Shown here: positions 44,924-55,951 of the stretch, one piece after another
Layout of the letters: each line of letters begins with the position of its first letter
Numbering within the stretch: the first letter of the stretch is position 1
Assembly (NCBI GenBank): GCA_037176725.1
Contig: JAZBRS010000076.1
Span: forward strand, 115,277,001 to 115,341,000
DNA from: Posidonia oceanica
Taxonomy: Eukaryota; Streptophyta; Magnoliopsida; Alismatales; Posidoniaceae
Direction of reading: 5' to 3'
DNA length: 64,000 nucleotides
Program-made: the position numbers and the translations under genes
The notes under the pieces: generated by a model
Seen by the model: the letters and a program-made list of their open reading frames with translations, nothing else
Database searches by the model: none
Told to the model about the DNA's origin: nothing

Positions 44924-46594
44924 CTTGCCGCTACTACCTTGCAGAATTCCCTCTCTCCCACTTCTTGCATTTTCTCTTTCCCATGCATTTTAGGCATGTT
45001 TATTTATCAGAAAAAACAAACAGAGAGAGTTGTAAATGTAATATGTGCATTACAATATAGCTCGATGACGAATATCGAAGATGTTTGCCTGCTCTAGAAG
45101 GAGTACACTCTACCACGCCTGACAGTACTTAGATGTCTTAACTAGTGAGGGAGCCACCATCAAGTAAGGACAGATGAAATGTCCAGACCCCCTTCTAGGA
45201 CTTACACCTCCAGAGGGAGATAAAATCTTAGCGTGGGCACAAAAGAAAAAGGGATAGAAGGCGAAGACAGAAGTTGGCTCTAGAGATAGAGGTGTGCAGC
45301 ACAATCTTGTCCCTCCAAATTGCTTTGGAGATGGTCCAACACTCACACTTGGGAGTCTGCAAACCCTACAAGGCCTAGCCCCCTGTCTCAAAACCAGGCA
45401 CCCACTACCTCTAAGTCAGGGACGGCAGAAACCTGCGAGCCAAAAGAAAGAAAAAAAAAAGAAGAAAAAAAAGAAGAAAGAAAGAAAAGGAAAGGAGGAC
45501 AAAAGTCAACCCTAGAAATAAAGGCAAGCAGCGTGATCCCGCCCCTTTCACTAACCTTAGAGAGGAATCAAAGTTCAAGCCTGAGCAACCTACAAATCCT
45601 ATGGGGCCTAGCCACACTTGTTTGGCAGCAGCTCCTTGGCCTCAAACCAAGTGCCCATCGCCTTCAAGCCAGGGATAGGGGAAAACCTGCACACCTATGT
45701 GGGAGCAGACAAATAAAAAATGGAAAGAGTAGGTATAGGTCCTTGAGAGTCTGACATGGAGCCTGTCCTCACCTCACCACCACCTTAACACTCAAACCAT
45801 CACCTGTTCCGGAGCGCCACCAACAATTAGGAGTATGAGTAGAGTCTGGTGAGTCTGAGACCACTCTTTTCCTTCACAACAGGCATCAAGCACTCTGTAT
45901 ACTGAGGGCATTAGACATTTAGTATAGAGCATGCATGCATCTACCTACTATCAAATCATCCCTCTTGCCCTTTTCTCCTCCCACTCTGCATGGCCTAGCT
46001 CGGCACTGGGATAGTACTTCTGCCCAGGCATGTTGACCACCTTTGGACCTTAGAACAGTCCATCACTGTCGGCATAGCAGCTCAGAATGGGTGTCAGTAA
46101 TCAGAGGCAGAGCAGTCGCCTTCCGAGGCAGCAGGACAGCCCTGGCATTTAGAGGTCTCTCAGAGGCCATCGGGCCTGCATAGGCAGGCACCATCCCTAA
46201 TCTCTGTGTGACTTCGCTCCAGGCAGACGAAGCCCCTTTTGCTTGCTCCCCACTCCAGGTGGACAAGGAGAATCAGCACTCCCCTATGTGACTTTGCTCC
46301 ATGCGGACGAAGCCCCTTTTCCCTTGTTTCCTCGCTCCGCACAGATAAGGACAAGAGTGCCCTTTGTGCGACTTCGCCTTATGCGACCGAAGCTCCCCTT
46401 TGCATAGCTGAATGCGCTTGAATTTTGTGATCTGACTGTTAGCTGTAACCTATGAACTGCTTTATCAGCTTTTGCATGCACATCTGGTTCTCTGACATCC
46501 AGTAATATATGCCTGTACATGTTCCAGATTGATGAACAGCTTTAACCGCAGGTACTCGAAGACTTTGCAACAGTTGCCTACATCCCCTTCTGCA
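44924..46594 (+). other. Spacer between pol and PMD-like ORF in element B
   Basis: No gene. It shares GTGAGGGAGCCACCA (45148) and a purine-rich tract (45445-45505) with the same spacer in A. TTCGCTCCAGGCAGACGAAG-like repeats occur three times at 46208-46395. The ORF overlapping the purine tract is compositional. Confidence 0.6.
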
Positions 46595-47739
46595 ATGGGA
46601 TACCCTACCTTGGTGACCCCCACACACTTCTCCGAGACTCTCCGAGAATGGATTCGTGAGCTTGCTGAGGCTGATCGTGAGAAGCTAAGCTTGTGGGGCA
46701 TCCCGCCTAGACTTCTGAAGGCTGCCGATGCCAAGTAAGCTAGCATCTCTTGTGCGCTGCTGCAAGGTTCTGGAAGCCAGCACACCATGTCTTCCGCTTT
46801 GACAGGACAGAGTTAACGCAAACACTGGAGGAAATATGCCGGATCTGCAGCTTCTCTACGCTCATGGGACTAGCTGTGTTCACAAGGCGCACCATGTCGC
46901 TGTCTTGAAATAGCTAACAAGACTCTCCGTGGAAAGCTATGAGAAGAGGCTAGTCTGCATCGACAGGTCCGTGCCCATGCTCCGCCTGAACTACTTTGAG
47001 GAAGTCGCCAAGAAGTGCGCCGCACTAGGAGATGAACTATGGCTCCGAGGCTTCATCAGCTGCTTCCTAGGTGAGCTAATCTTCACCCATGGTCGGATGA
47101 CTGTTGCAATCGAAGTTGTTGAGATTGCACTTGCTGTGGTGACTCGGTAAATCGACTTGGCACCTGTCGTCCTAATAGAGACGTATCGCAGGCTGGACCG
47201 CATTTCACACCACTGCCGCCACTTCCACGGCTATGGGGCCCTGGTACAGGTTTGGTTGGTTGGACATCTGGAAGTAGACATTCTGTGCTCGCAGAGGCAA
47301 GCATTCGAGACATACTATAGCAGCGGCCACGCCAAGACTATCAAAGGCGTCTGCGAAGAATATGAGAAGCTGTCAAAGCTAACGGATGATACAGTAACCT
47401 GGCGCATCATCTCATCTGTAGCAGAGCCATTCACCATTTTTTTCGACACCCGAGACATGGGTTATGCGGCAGTTTGGTTTCCAGCAGGGATCTTTTGTCG
47501 ACAGCACGGCACCAAGGCTTCTTTGGCCTTATCCCTTCAGTACAACAACTGCCACTACAGAATTGGCGAACCTCATGCGCGACAGGGTGCTATCAACAGA
47601 CATTGCAGCTGTCCGAGGCTCAGGATGCACTTTTGACTACATAACTGAGGTGCAGGGGCTCTGGCCCATCAATGAAATACCACCTAGCATGTCCTTGTTC
47701 CCTGATTCTAGGAAGTCTAAGAAGCCACGGACCAGCTAG
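46595..47739 (+). pseudogene. Element B PMD-like ORF, decayed
   Basis: ATG 46595 aligns with A 16867. Shared stretches include LREWIREL, WGIPPRLLKAAD, ELWLRGF, FLGELIFTHGR, TYRRLDRISH and AEPFTIFF. Stops at TAA 46736, a TAG near 46911 and TAA 47149, plus frame changes near 46740 and 47460, break it. It reads without the extra C found in A near 17490, which identifies the A mutation. It ends TAG 47737. The alignment to A extends to the C-terminal PDSRxSKKxRT motif. Confidence 0.75.
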
Positions 47740-48299
47740 AGCACTTGCGCAGCTGTGCGCCTTATCTAAGTCTTGCTGTATTTTGTTCCGCCCAGCTGTG
47801 GGCATGTAATCAAGACCTAAGTCAATGCAATGATATTTTGTTGTGCCAATTGCTTGTATGTTGAGTTGTCTTCCATACATATCCTTGCACATCCTTGGCT
47901 TTGAGCTATTTATTTAGTTTGTAATCAGAGCCCTGCTTCAATCTCGTGCATCAAACCCCTCAGAGCCGTGAGGAGGGCACTACCAAGTCCTGATAACTTG
48001 CAAGTACAGAAGCAACTGCCAACACTCTCAGCGCTAGGAACGGCCACAAGGTGAACTCTGCATTCCTTCAAGGTGCCAGGATCTCTGCACACCCGCGCCG
48101 TAAAAGCAAGCAAGCCGCCGAAGAGCGCTCTCGCCTGGATCATCCTCCGGGCTGATACCCCTAACTACCCATTTGACAAACACGTCAGTTTTGTCTATTT
48201 CCCTCGTTTCTTCGACGCCAAGGGTGCTTCGGCTATCCCCTGATATCATCCCTGATACCAAGGGCATCTTTTTTTGGCTGCCCTGTGGTATCGCTCCCC
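47740..48299 (+). other. Start of element B 3' region
   Basis: No gene. It contains a GATACCCCTAACTACC unit and hairpin GACAAA/TTTGTC (about 48174-48194) with a 9-nt loop. In A the same hairpin reads GACAAG/CTTGTC, a compensated pair. Confidence 0.6.
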
Positions 48300-49352
48300 T
48301 TTTCTTCGCATGACCTGCCAAGGTCGTGCCTGCTTGTTCCTTGGGCGAGGACAAGCCCTTTCCGCTTCGCGAGACCTACTGGGGTCCCGCCTGCTTGTTC
48401 CTCAGGCGAGGACAAGCCAGCTTGTTCCTTGGGCAAGGACAAGCCTTTTCGCTTCGCGTGACCTGCCAGGGTTGCGCCTGCTTGTTCCTTAGGGGAATAC
48501 AAGCCCTTTTCTGCTTCGCGAGACCTGCTAGGGTCCCGCCTGCTTGTTCCTCAGGCGAGGACAAGCCTTTTCCTTTCGCGTGACCTGCCGACGTCGCGCT
48601 TGCTTGTCCCTCGGGCTAGGACAAGCCCTTTTCCGCTTCGCGAGACTTGCTGGGGTCCCGCCTGCTTGTTCCTCAGGTGAGGACAAGCCTTTTCCCTTCG
48701 TGTGACCTGCCGAGGTCGTGCCTGCTTGTTCCTCGAGTGTGGACAAGCCCTTACTGCTTCGCGAGACCTGTTGAGGTCCCGCCTGCTTGTTCCAAAGGCG
48801 AGGACAAGCCTGCTTGTTCCTCAAGTGAGGACAAGCCTTTTCCCTTCGCGTGACTTGCTGGGGTCGCACCAGCTTGATCCTCGGGTGAGGACAAGCCCTT
48901 TTCCGCTTCGTGAGACCTGTTGGGGTCCCGCCTGCTTGTTCCTCGAGCGAGGACAAGCCTGCTTGTTCCCCGGGCAACGACAAGCCTTTTCCCTTCTCGT
49001 GACCTGTCAGGGTCGCGCTAGCTTGTTCCTCGGGATAAGACAAGCCCTTTTCCACTTCGCGAGACTTGCTAGGGCCCCACCTGCTTGTTCCTTAGGTGAG
49101 GACAAGCCTGCATGTTCCTCAGGCGAGGATAAGCCTTTTTCCTTCACGTGACTTGCCAGGGTCGCGTCTACTTGTTCCTTAGGCGAGGAAAAGCTCTTTT
49201 CTGCTTCGCGAGACCTACTGGGGTCCCACCTGCTTGTTCCTTAGGTGAGGACAAGCTTGCAAGTTCCTCGAGCGAGGACAAGCCTTCTCCCTTCGCGTGA
49301 CCTGTCGGGGTCGCGCCTGCTTGTTCCTCGGGCGAGGACAAGCTATCTTTCT
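48300..49352 (+). repeat. About 60-bp minisatellite made of two hairpins per unit
   Basis: About 17 units alternate a GCGTGACC...GGTCGCGC-type and a GCGAGACC...GGTCCCGC-type hairpin (6-nt loop), each followed by CTTGTTCCTCGGGCGAGGACAAG-type inverted repeats (9 bp, one bulged T). A few units have the second hairpin duplicated (for example near 48410 and 48800). ORFs across it are by-products of the repeat. Single-copy relatives lie in A at 21078-21200. Confidence 0.88.
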
Positions 49353-49816
49353 TTCCTTGCGGGCAGGTAGCCCTAACTGCTCGATTGACACCAGTCATAT
49401 TGTCTCTCCTTTTGTTTTTTCGGTTTAGCAGCCTTAACTACTCGAATGACATCCGTCACCATGTCTGGCGTCTTTCCTCAGGCTGATAAACCAAACTATC
49501 CGGTAGCGAGTCCGTCAACTCCTTGGGCTGATAACGCAAACTATCCAGCGATGAGTCCGTCAACTCATAGTTCTTTGCATCAGCATTGCATGTTAGGTAA
49601 CTGTACCAGCATCCCATGCTAGATAGCAGCATCAGCATCACATATGCACTACCATCGCATGTTTTCCCCAGTAGGGTCGCATCTCACATTACATCAGCAT
49701 GCATCACCCATGCCTCCATCAATGGAGTTCAGTGTCGCAAGCATCAGTGTAGCTTTTTGCATCATGCACTAGCATTGCATCATGTACTAGCATCATCGTA
49801 CATCTGCATTCGGCAA
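49353..49816 (+). other. Element B 3' region, hairpin units
   Basis: No gene. Hairpins GCAG/CTGC (about 49363), GACAT/ATGTC with an 8-nt loop (about 49448), GATA/TATC with loop AACCAAAC (about 49485) and ATGAG/CTCAT with loop TCCGTCAA (about 49550). From 49570 on, CATCAGCA-type spacer. Confidence 0.6.
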
Positions 49817-49857
49817 TGGGTCATGATTTTCGGTGCATCCGCCGAATATGTGACTCA
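49817..49857 (+). other. Conserved terminal stem-loop (element B)
   Basis: TGGGTCA (49817-49823) pairs with TGACTCA (49851-49857, one G-T pair); inner TTCGG (49829-49833) with CCGAA (49842-49846); loop TGCATCCG as in element A. Confidence 0.7.
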
Positions 49858-49884
49858 CGCCAACATCGTCGTGCTCTTGCCGGT

Positions 49885-49975
49885 GTCGAATGGGGTGTCT
49901 AGTGTACCCTGAGCAGCGGCCTTGGTTCCCTTGACCTCGCTTAGGGAGGGGCATCTGTAGACACCCCATTTCGAC
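49885..49975 (+). other. Inverted repeat spanning the PPT/LTR junction (element B)
   Basis: AATGGGGTGTCTA (49889-49901) is the exact reverse complement of TAGACACCCCATT (49958-49970), extended by GTCGA/TCGAC across a one-base bulge. CCCTGAGC (49907-49914) pairs with GCTTAGGG (49939-49946). The PPT AGGGAGGGGCATC (49943-49955) lies at the inner stem edge. Confidence 0.7.
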
Positions 49976-52953
49976 GGGTCATTTTAGTCGGAGAATCTCT
50001 GGAAGTTTGCTCAGAAGATTGCTCGGAAGGTGGCTCAGAGGATCCTGTTCCAAACCTCACCCAAGACCTACCTAAAACCAACCCAAAAACCCTAACCAAG
50101 GCCTTTAAAAAAACTTAACCTTAAAACCAAAAACCATACAACCAAGCCCAACCTAAGCCCAAAGCCCAGCCTACTGAGCTGCACGTTTGGTCGCCGGATG
50201 CAGGGGCAACACGGACCTGTCGCCACTCCCAGAGGCGACTAGGTTAGGAGCCAATGCACCAGGCGACTGAACCTGTAAATCAGAGCACTGTTCGAACCCA
50301 TCCCATGCGGCCATTGCCGACCGCTTCTCTCCTCCGACCTCTTCGTAATCATTCGCTACACTGGCTACGCGACAAACCTACTTACTCGGCACCCCCGGTT
50401 GCCGGTTTTCCCGCTCTCATGAGCCTCCTCCCTGCCTTTTGAACCCATCTCGCCAGCCACCTTCCTCGGCGTCAACACCTAGAGCTAGCCTTGACTTGAG
50501 CTCCTCCACCACTCTATCGGCCCGTGAGACCCACTCTCATGCTCCCTCACTGTGCCGCATCCTCCTCAAGCCCAGTGCCACCCCTTGAACAAAACCGATC
50601 CTTGCACGGGAACCCAAGGCCATTACAAGAAATTGTCGGCCATTTGCCTACTAAAACCAGAGCGAGTCCCCACTCCAGACCCCGAATTCCCCCTAGAGTG
50701 AGTTCATGAGTGATCCTAGAGTGTTCCCAAGCCATTCCTGCGTGTGTCCGAGCGTTCAGGAAGCCACCCCGAGCCACGCCGACTTCATCTTCCTCGACTC
50801 CGACGTCTTCTTCGACGACGTCCATTGCACCGGCGAGCCACAAAAGGTAGGTTCGCCCATACCTTGCCTGTCTGAGGGTCCAGGAAGGTTCCCGGACACC
50901 TCCCCTTTGTTCCCCCGCATTCTATTTGCATGTAGGCGCCCTCGGCCGGCACAACGGCTGACGACACGTGGCAACACCGGCGAGCCACCGGCGGTGGCGG
51001 GAAGGAGGCTCCAGCCTCCCTCTTTTGCCTGAACTAGCCTCCTCACATCCTCCTCGCTGCCTCAGTGCTTCCTAGTTGGAGCTACGCTCCTTCGGTTGCC
51101 TCTACGACCGGAGAACGGCGAGCTCCGGCAGCCAAACGAGGAGGAGGTGGGTGGACCACCTCGGTCCACCATTTTCCACACCAAGGGTGTGGTTGGGTTC
51201 GTGGGAGCACCGGTGTGCTTCCCCGATGCCTCCGGCATTTTTTTGCTCCGCCCAAGTGGCGAAATTGGTCGTTGAAGTCCAGTGACCGGACTGCTAGGTC
51301 AGCCGCCCACCAAACCGGCGACTGACCTGCAACCGCTTTAGTCTGCCAGTCGGACTTTGAGTCGTTGCTCCGACTGACTCGAAACTCCATTTTGCTTAAT
51401 GTTTATATGCTTGTATTCCTGGTACTATGATCTGCATGCCTGTAGCTTTAGATTTCTATTTGGCCTCATTTTGAGTTCTTGGCGAGGTCGGGAAGTTTGC
51501 TGCTTGGGCTATCGGAATTGCAGGTCTGTCGCCCCCTCTATGGGCGACTGGTCTGCAATTCCAGGTAGCCCTCCAGCTGACTTCAGGGCGTCATACCTTG
51601 CGACTCGCTCAATGTTTTTTAGATCGGATTATATGCTTGGATTCGTATATGTGTGGGCTTCATGTTTGTAGCATTCGATTTCTGCCTCGTATTTGGCGAT
51701 GAAATCCACTGCCTAGGAACCCATGCATGGTCATCATCGGCTTCAGAGGCAACCAGCCCTGACGCCCGCTACTGAGGCGGCTTGGTTGGACGTTGCTTGA
51801 ACTGGCGACCCAACCTGCAGTTTCAGCAAAGGGTGAGCCACTTGTTTTATTGCCTTGCCGCTTTGCCAATCTGCATACATGTTTGAATCTTGCATTGTTT
51901 TTGAAGCTGGATGTCTGATCTGTGGTTTCCCAGTTTCAATTTGCATTTTCGTATCGTTTTTGCATCCTTTTTGTGGCCATGAATGCCCATGCGTGGTGAG
52001 CAGAGCCTCTGTCTCCGACGTCCCCCTGAACGGCGACCAGCCCAGACGCCCCTAAGACCGGCGGCTCCTATCCTTATCCAGATAGAGCGTTCAGCCACCC
52101 ATCTGCTGCCTTGCTGCTTTATCGCCTTGATTTCATGACTTGTCTTTGCCTTGTTTTACTGTCATGCATGTGTTCTGTGGTTTTTCAAGTTTAATTTTCC
52201 ACTTTGCATCGCTTTATCGCCCCTTTCGTGGCCACGGATGCTGCTGTGTGGGGAGTAGAGCCTCTATCTTCGGCGCCCCCCTAACCGGTGACCAGCCTAG
52301 ATGCCCCTGAGATCGGCGGCTCCTGCCCTGATCCAGACAGAGTGTCCAGCCACCTTGTCATCGCCTCCTGCTCGCCGGATTAGCTGTTTCTGGCATCTAT
52401 TTTGTTTTTCTGACATTGTTTATCGCGTTTTACGACGTTTTGATTTAGTCAATCGCTTTCAAGCATGCTTTGCTAAACTTGCATGGTTTACAATTGCATC
52501 TTGCATACCGCCTTAGGGCAAATAGAAACCAGCACTAACCTGCCAACATTTAGCCACACATGAGTGGAAAAGCCTAGAACGACCGATTGCTTGGGCGTGT
52601 CGAGGGTGCCTAACCCCTTCCCCACACGTAACAGGAGTCCTTACCCTTTCTCTGGGCAGCATTGACCTTATGTCATATCCATTTGGGCCGAATTGACATG
52701 TTTTTCACATTGCTTGAGTTTTACTCACATGTTTTCTCTAGATTTTCCTAGTCTTCCCGTTTTTAATAGATTAGGTGGTGACTCCATTTTCCTTTGCATT
52801 TTTCACTAATTTCCCGGTGTTTTCGAGTCGAGTTTCTCCCCAGATTCACCGTTGACCGTGACTTCTCCCCCTCTCTCTCACGGCACGATCGCATCGTGAG
52901 CTTTGGTAGCGTTGCGAGAATCGCCATGGCAAGGGCACCAGGATACAGTCACA
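49956..52953 (+). repeat. Element B 3' LTR, 2,998 bp
   Basis: It pairs with 27849-30854, from TGTAGACACC to AGTCACA. Many point differences and small indels separate the copies. The conserved core is at 52571-52645. Followed by the TSD GTAGT. Confidence 0.92.
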
Positions 52954-54464
52954 GTAGTGTAATAGCATTCTGTTGCATGGCATTAGCATCTCATCATCAC
53001 ACGGACATCGCGTGCTTAGGATTCGAGCCCTTGGCTCACATAATGCTTAAGGTAACATCCTTGGCACCCGTAAGACTTTCGCAGCTTGCTGGCTTTGGAT
53101 GGCACCCGCGGTAGTGCGCGACCTTGGGATCGTTTTCTTGGTTTCGCGTGCTCGGTGTCCCACTGTTTATACATTGCATTTCACTGCATAACACCAGCAT
53201 CTCATTTGCATATCATCATGTAACTTCCTTATATCCTACGTGGAGTCAGTCCTAGTATTACATCTCATCATCACACGGTCATCACGTGCTTAGGATTCGA
53301 ACCCCTAGCTAGCTTATTGCCTAAGGTACCACCTCGGCACCAGCAAGACTTTCGCAGCTTGCTGGCTTTGGATGGCACCCGCAGTAGTGCACGGCCCCAG
53401 GAACGTTTTCTCGGTTTCGCATGCCCAGCCTCCCACTATTTATACATTGCATTTCACAGCATAACACCATCATCTCATTTGCATATCATCATGTAACTTC
53501 CTTGTATCCACCGTAGAGTCAGTCCTAGTATTACGTCTCATCATCACATGGACATCGCGTGCTTGGGATTCGAACCCCTGGCTAGCGCATTGCCTAAGGT
53601 ACCATCCTCGGCACCCGCAAGACTTTCGCAGCTTGCCAGCTTTGGATGGCACCCGTAGTAGTGTGCGGCCCTAGGATTGTTTTCTCGGTTCTGCGTGCTT
53701 GGGGTTCCAATGTTTATACACTGCACTTCACTGCATAGCATCATGCGTTTAGGAGTCGAACCCCTGGTTTGCGTATTGCCTAAGGTAGCATCCTCAGCAC
53801 CCGCAAAACTTTCACAGCTTGCCTGCTTTGGATGATACTCACAGTAGTGCGCGGCCTGGGATCGGTTTCTCGGTTTTGCTTGCCCCATTGCATAACATTT
53901 GCATGCTTATTGCGCTGCTACTCCTCTGTAGTCATTACACCAACTTCCACACTCCATTTCCCAGGCGTTACGTGCCCATCATCGCATGCACATCCACAGC
54001 ATCTTTACTTTCAGCATCTTTACTTTCAGCCTTTTACTTTCAACACTTGCATCACCTACACCTACAGCGAAGCTTGGCAAACGACACCCCTGCGCTAGAG
54101 CTGTACACTGCTCAGCACACCTAGTCGTCTGGCTTTCCTGAAGTACTACTCGGTGACCATTGCATTGCATTTTCAGCCTTTTCCACGTGCATGCATCACC
54201 CGCTTTCCCTAAAGGAGTACAGCGCAATGAGCATTAGTGTATGCATCACATTTGCATTAGCACCGTGCACTAGTCTTTGCATTAGCACAGCATTTCAGTG
54301 TTCGAATGCATCTGCATTCGGCGATGAGTCATGATTTTTGGTGCATCCACCTAATAAGTGACTCACGTCCATAAAAACTGGCCTCTTATTGGTGTTAGAG
54401 GGGGTGTCTTGTCAACCATGAGCCACGGTCTTGCTACGCTTGACCTCGCTCAGGGAGTGGCATC
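52954..54464 (+). mobile_element. Element C 3' internal region after the B insertion
   Basis: Begins with the second GTAGT and continues element C. It contains a tandem repeat of about 273 bp (52985-53830), a terminal stem-loop (54325-54365: TGAGTCA with TGACTCA, a perfect 7-bp stem), the junction inverted repeat GGGGTGTC/GACACCCC (54401-54408 with 54469-54476) and the PPT-like GGGAGTGGCATC. No coding sequence remains. Confidence 0.75.
52985..53830 (-). repeat. About 273-bp tandem repeat with tRNA-like box A/box B motifs on the minus strand
   Basis: Three full units and one shorter unit. Each has, on the minus strand, a box-B-like GGTTCGAATCC or near variant (+ strand positions 53019-53029, 53293-53303, 53566-53576, 53752-53762). 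About 25-30 bp upstream on that strand is a box-A-like TGCCGAGGTGG or TGCCGAGGATGG (for example + strand 53329-53339). I see no full tRNA fold. Confidence 0.55.
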
Positions 54465-55951
54465 TATAGACACCCCATTTTGACACCTGGCGGTGGATCA
54501 AACTTGGAAAAGCGAGCTCAAAAACAGTGGATTCGACCTTCTTCCCCAAAACCCAAAACCACCCTATTTGACCTAAAACCAAATCCCATTCCAAAACCTA
54601 CCCAAAGCAATTCATTTCCTATTTACAAGACCAACCTAAACCTTCAAACCAAGCCCAAGCCCATTTTCAGCCCAGCCACTGAATTACACGTCTAGTCGCC
54701 GCATGCATAGATGACTGACCTCTGTCGCCAGGTCCAAGGGCGACTAAGTTAGGTGCCATGTGTTGGGGCGACTAGACTGTAAATCAATCCACCTCCCGAG
54801 CTTTCTTGCCACCGGCCGTCGGCCACCTGACACCCGTCCCTTCCGCACTTACTACCGCACTACCTCCATGCGCTACGTGCCAAGAGCCACTTACTCCCTA
54901 GTACGCCGTTGCTTCCTCGCCAGCGGAAAACCCACACACACAACCCTCACTACCACCCACCAAACATCCTGCCACCGGCAACCTCAACCAGCAACCACGA
55001 TTGCCACCCACACTTACAACCTCTCTCTGGCGTGGAGGATCCCAGTGGCAAAGGGGAGGATTCCAGAATTCACACCCCGGCCATTACCAAAAAAACCAGA
55101 GAGAATCCATTCCACTGCCGACTTCCACCTCTCCTCCTCCTTGGCTGCTTGCTCAAAAGCACAATTCAACCACCCAGACACCTTCACACAACCACTAGCA
55201 ACATTCCCAGCCTTTCAAACACGTCCCTGGCATCCCAGACTACCGTGACGACCACGAGCTCGCCGCCTCCTTGCCGTTACCGACCGAGATCACCAAAGGC
55301 CGCACCTTACCTCCGGACTCCCCCAAACTCCAGGCACACCACCGCAAGGCTGCCGCAAACTCAGCCTGACCTTCCCAAGCTCTTGCCATCGCCTCCTCCA
55401 CTGCAGCAACATCCATGCTGGCGAGCTCCGACGAGCTAGGTCAAGGGGCCACTCCACGCATCCCCGCATGTAAGTAACACCTCCCCTAGCTTTCTTGCGT
55501 TCAAAGCATGCTTCCTAGATAGTTGCTTTCATTTATCAGTAGCATAATCGACTGTTCTTGGCTATCTTCTCTGGCACCGGAGGCCTACCAGGTTAGGCAC
55601 CGCATGATGTGGCAACTAGCCTGTGCCTCTGACAGCCGTTTGGTCGAACTTTGGACCGCCGCTTCGGCCGGCCTAGAGCTCCATTTTCCTTGATTTTTGT
55701 TTGCCTGTGATCATGAATGCTTGCTCTGTATGATTGCATGTTTAGATTTCAATTTTGCATTGCCATGTGTTCTAGATCTGGTCTCAAAGGTGACTGTTTG
55801 GAACGAGGATTTGCAGTGCTGTCGCCGACGTGACTGGCAACTCAACTGCAACTTCCAGCAGTTCCTTCGGCCAACTTTGGACCGCCATATCTTGCGACAT
55901 AGGCATCCATTTTGCTATCTGTTTGTTTGCTTGTCTTCCTCATCATGCCGT
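54465..55951 (+). repeat. Element C 3' LTR, left part
   Basis: It starts TATAGACACCCC (TG border changed to TA) right after the PPT. It resembles the B LTR in places, for example GTCGCC/GGCGAC with a 9-nt loop (54724-54744; compare 28104-28124). The minus-strand LTR S2 interrupts it at 55952. The remainder is not visible in the window. Confidence 0.75.

Larger units (their letters stand above)
27849..52953 (+). mobile_element. Element B: older Ogre/Tat-type LTR retrotransposon, 25.1 kb, with nested solo LTR
   Basis: Complete from TGTAGACACT (27849) to GTCACA (52953) with a perfect TSD. Same gene order as A: LTR, PBS, leader, gag, pro-RT-RNH-aRNH-INT, PMD-like ORF, tandem repeats, PPT, LTR. 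Its two LTRs differ far more than those of A, and its genes carry many stops and several frameshifts, so it is older and not autonomous. Without the solo LTR and its duplicated target it was about 20.9 kb. Proteins align with those of A throughout, but the LTRs are largely unrelated outside the core. Confidence 0.93.

Noticed and set aside
48528..49151. ORFs of 149-175 codons across the element B minisatellite
   Set aside because: They arise from the repeat unit on both strands and have no start context or domain.
53010..53580. A genuine tRNA gene or gene cluster on the minus strand
   Set aside because: Only box A- and box B-like motifs are present; I could not pair acceptor and anticodon stems, so no tRNA is annotated.
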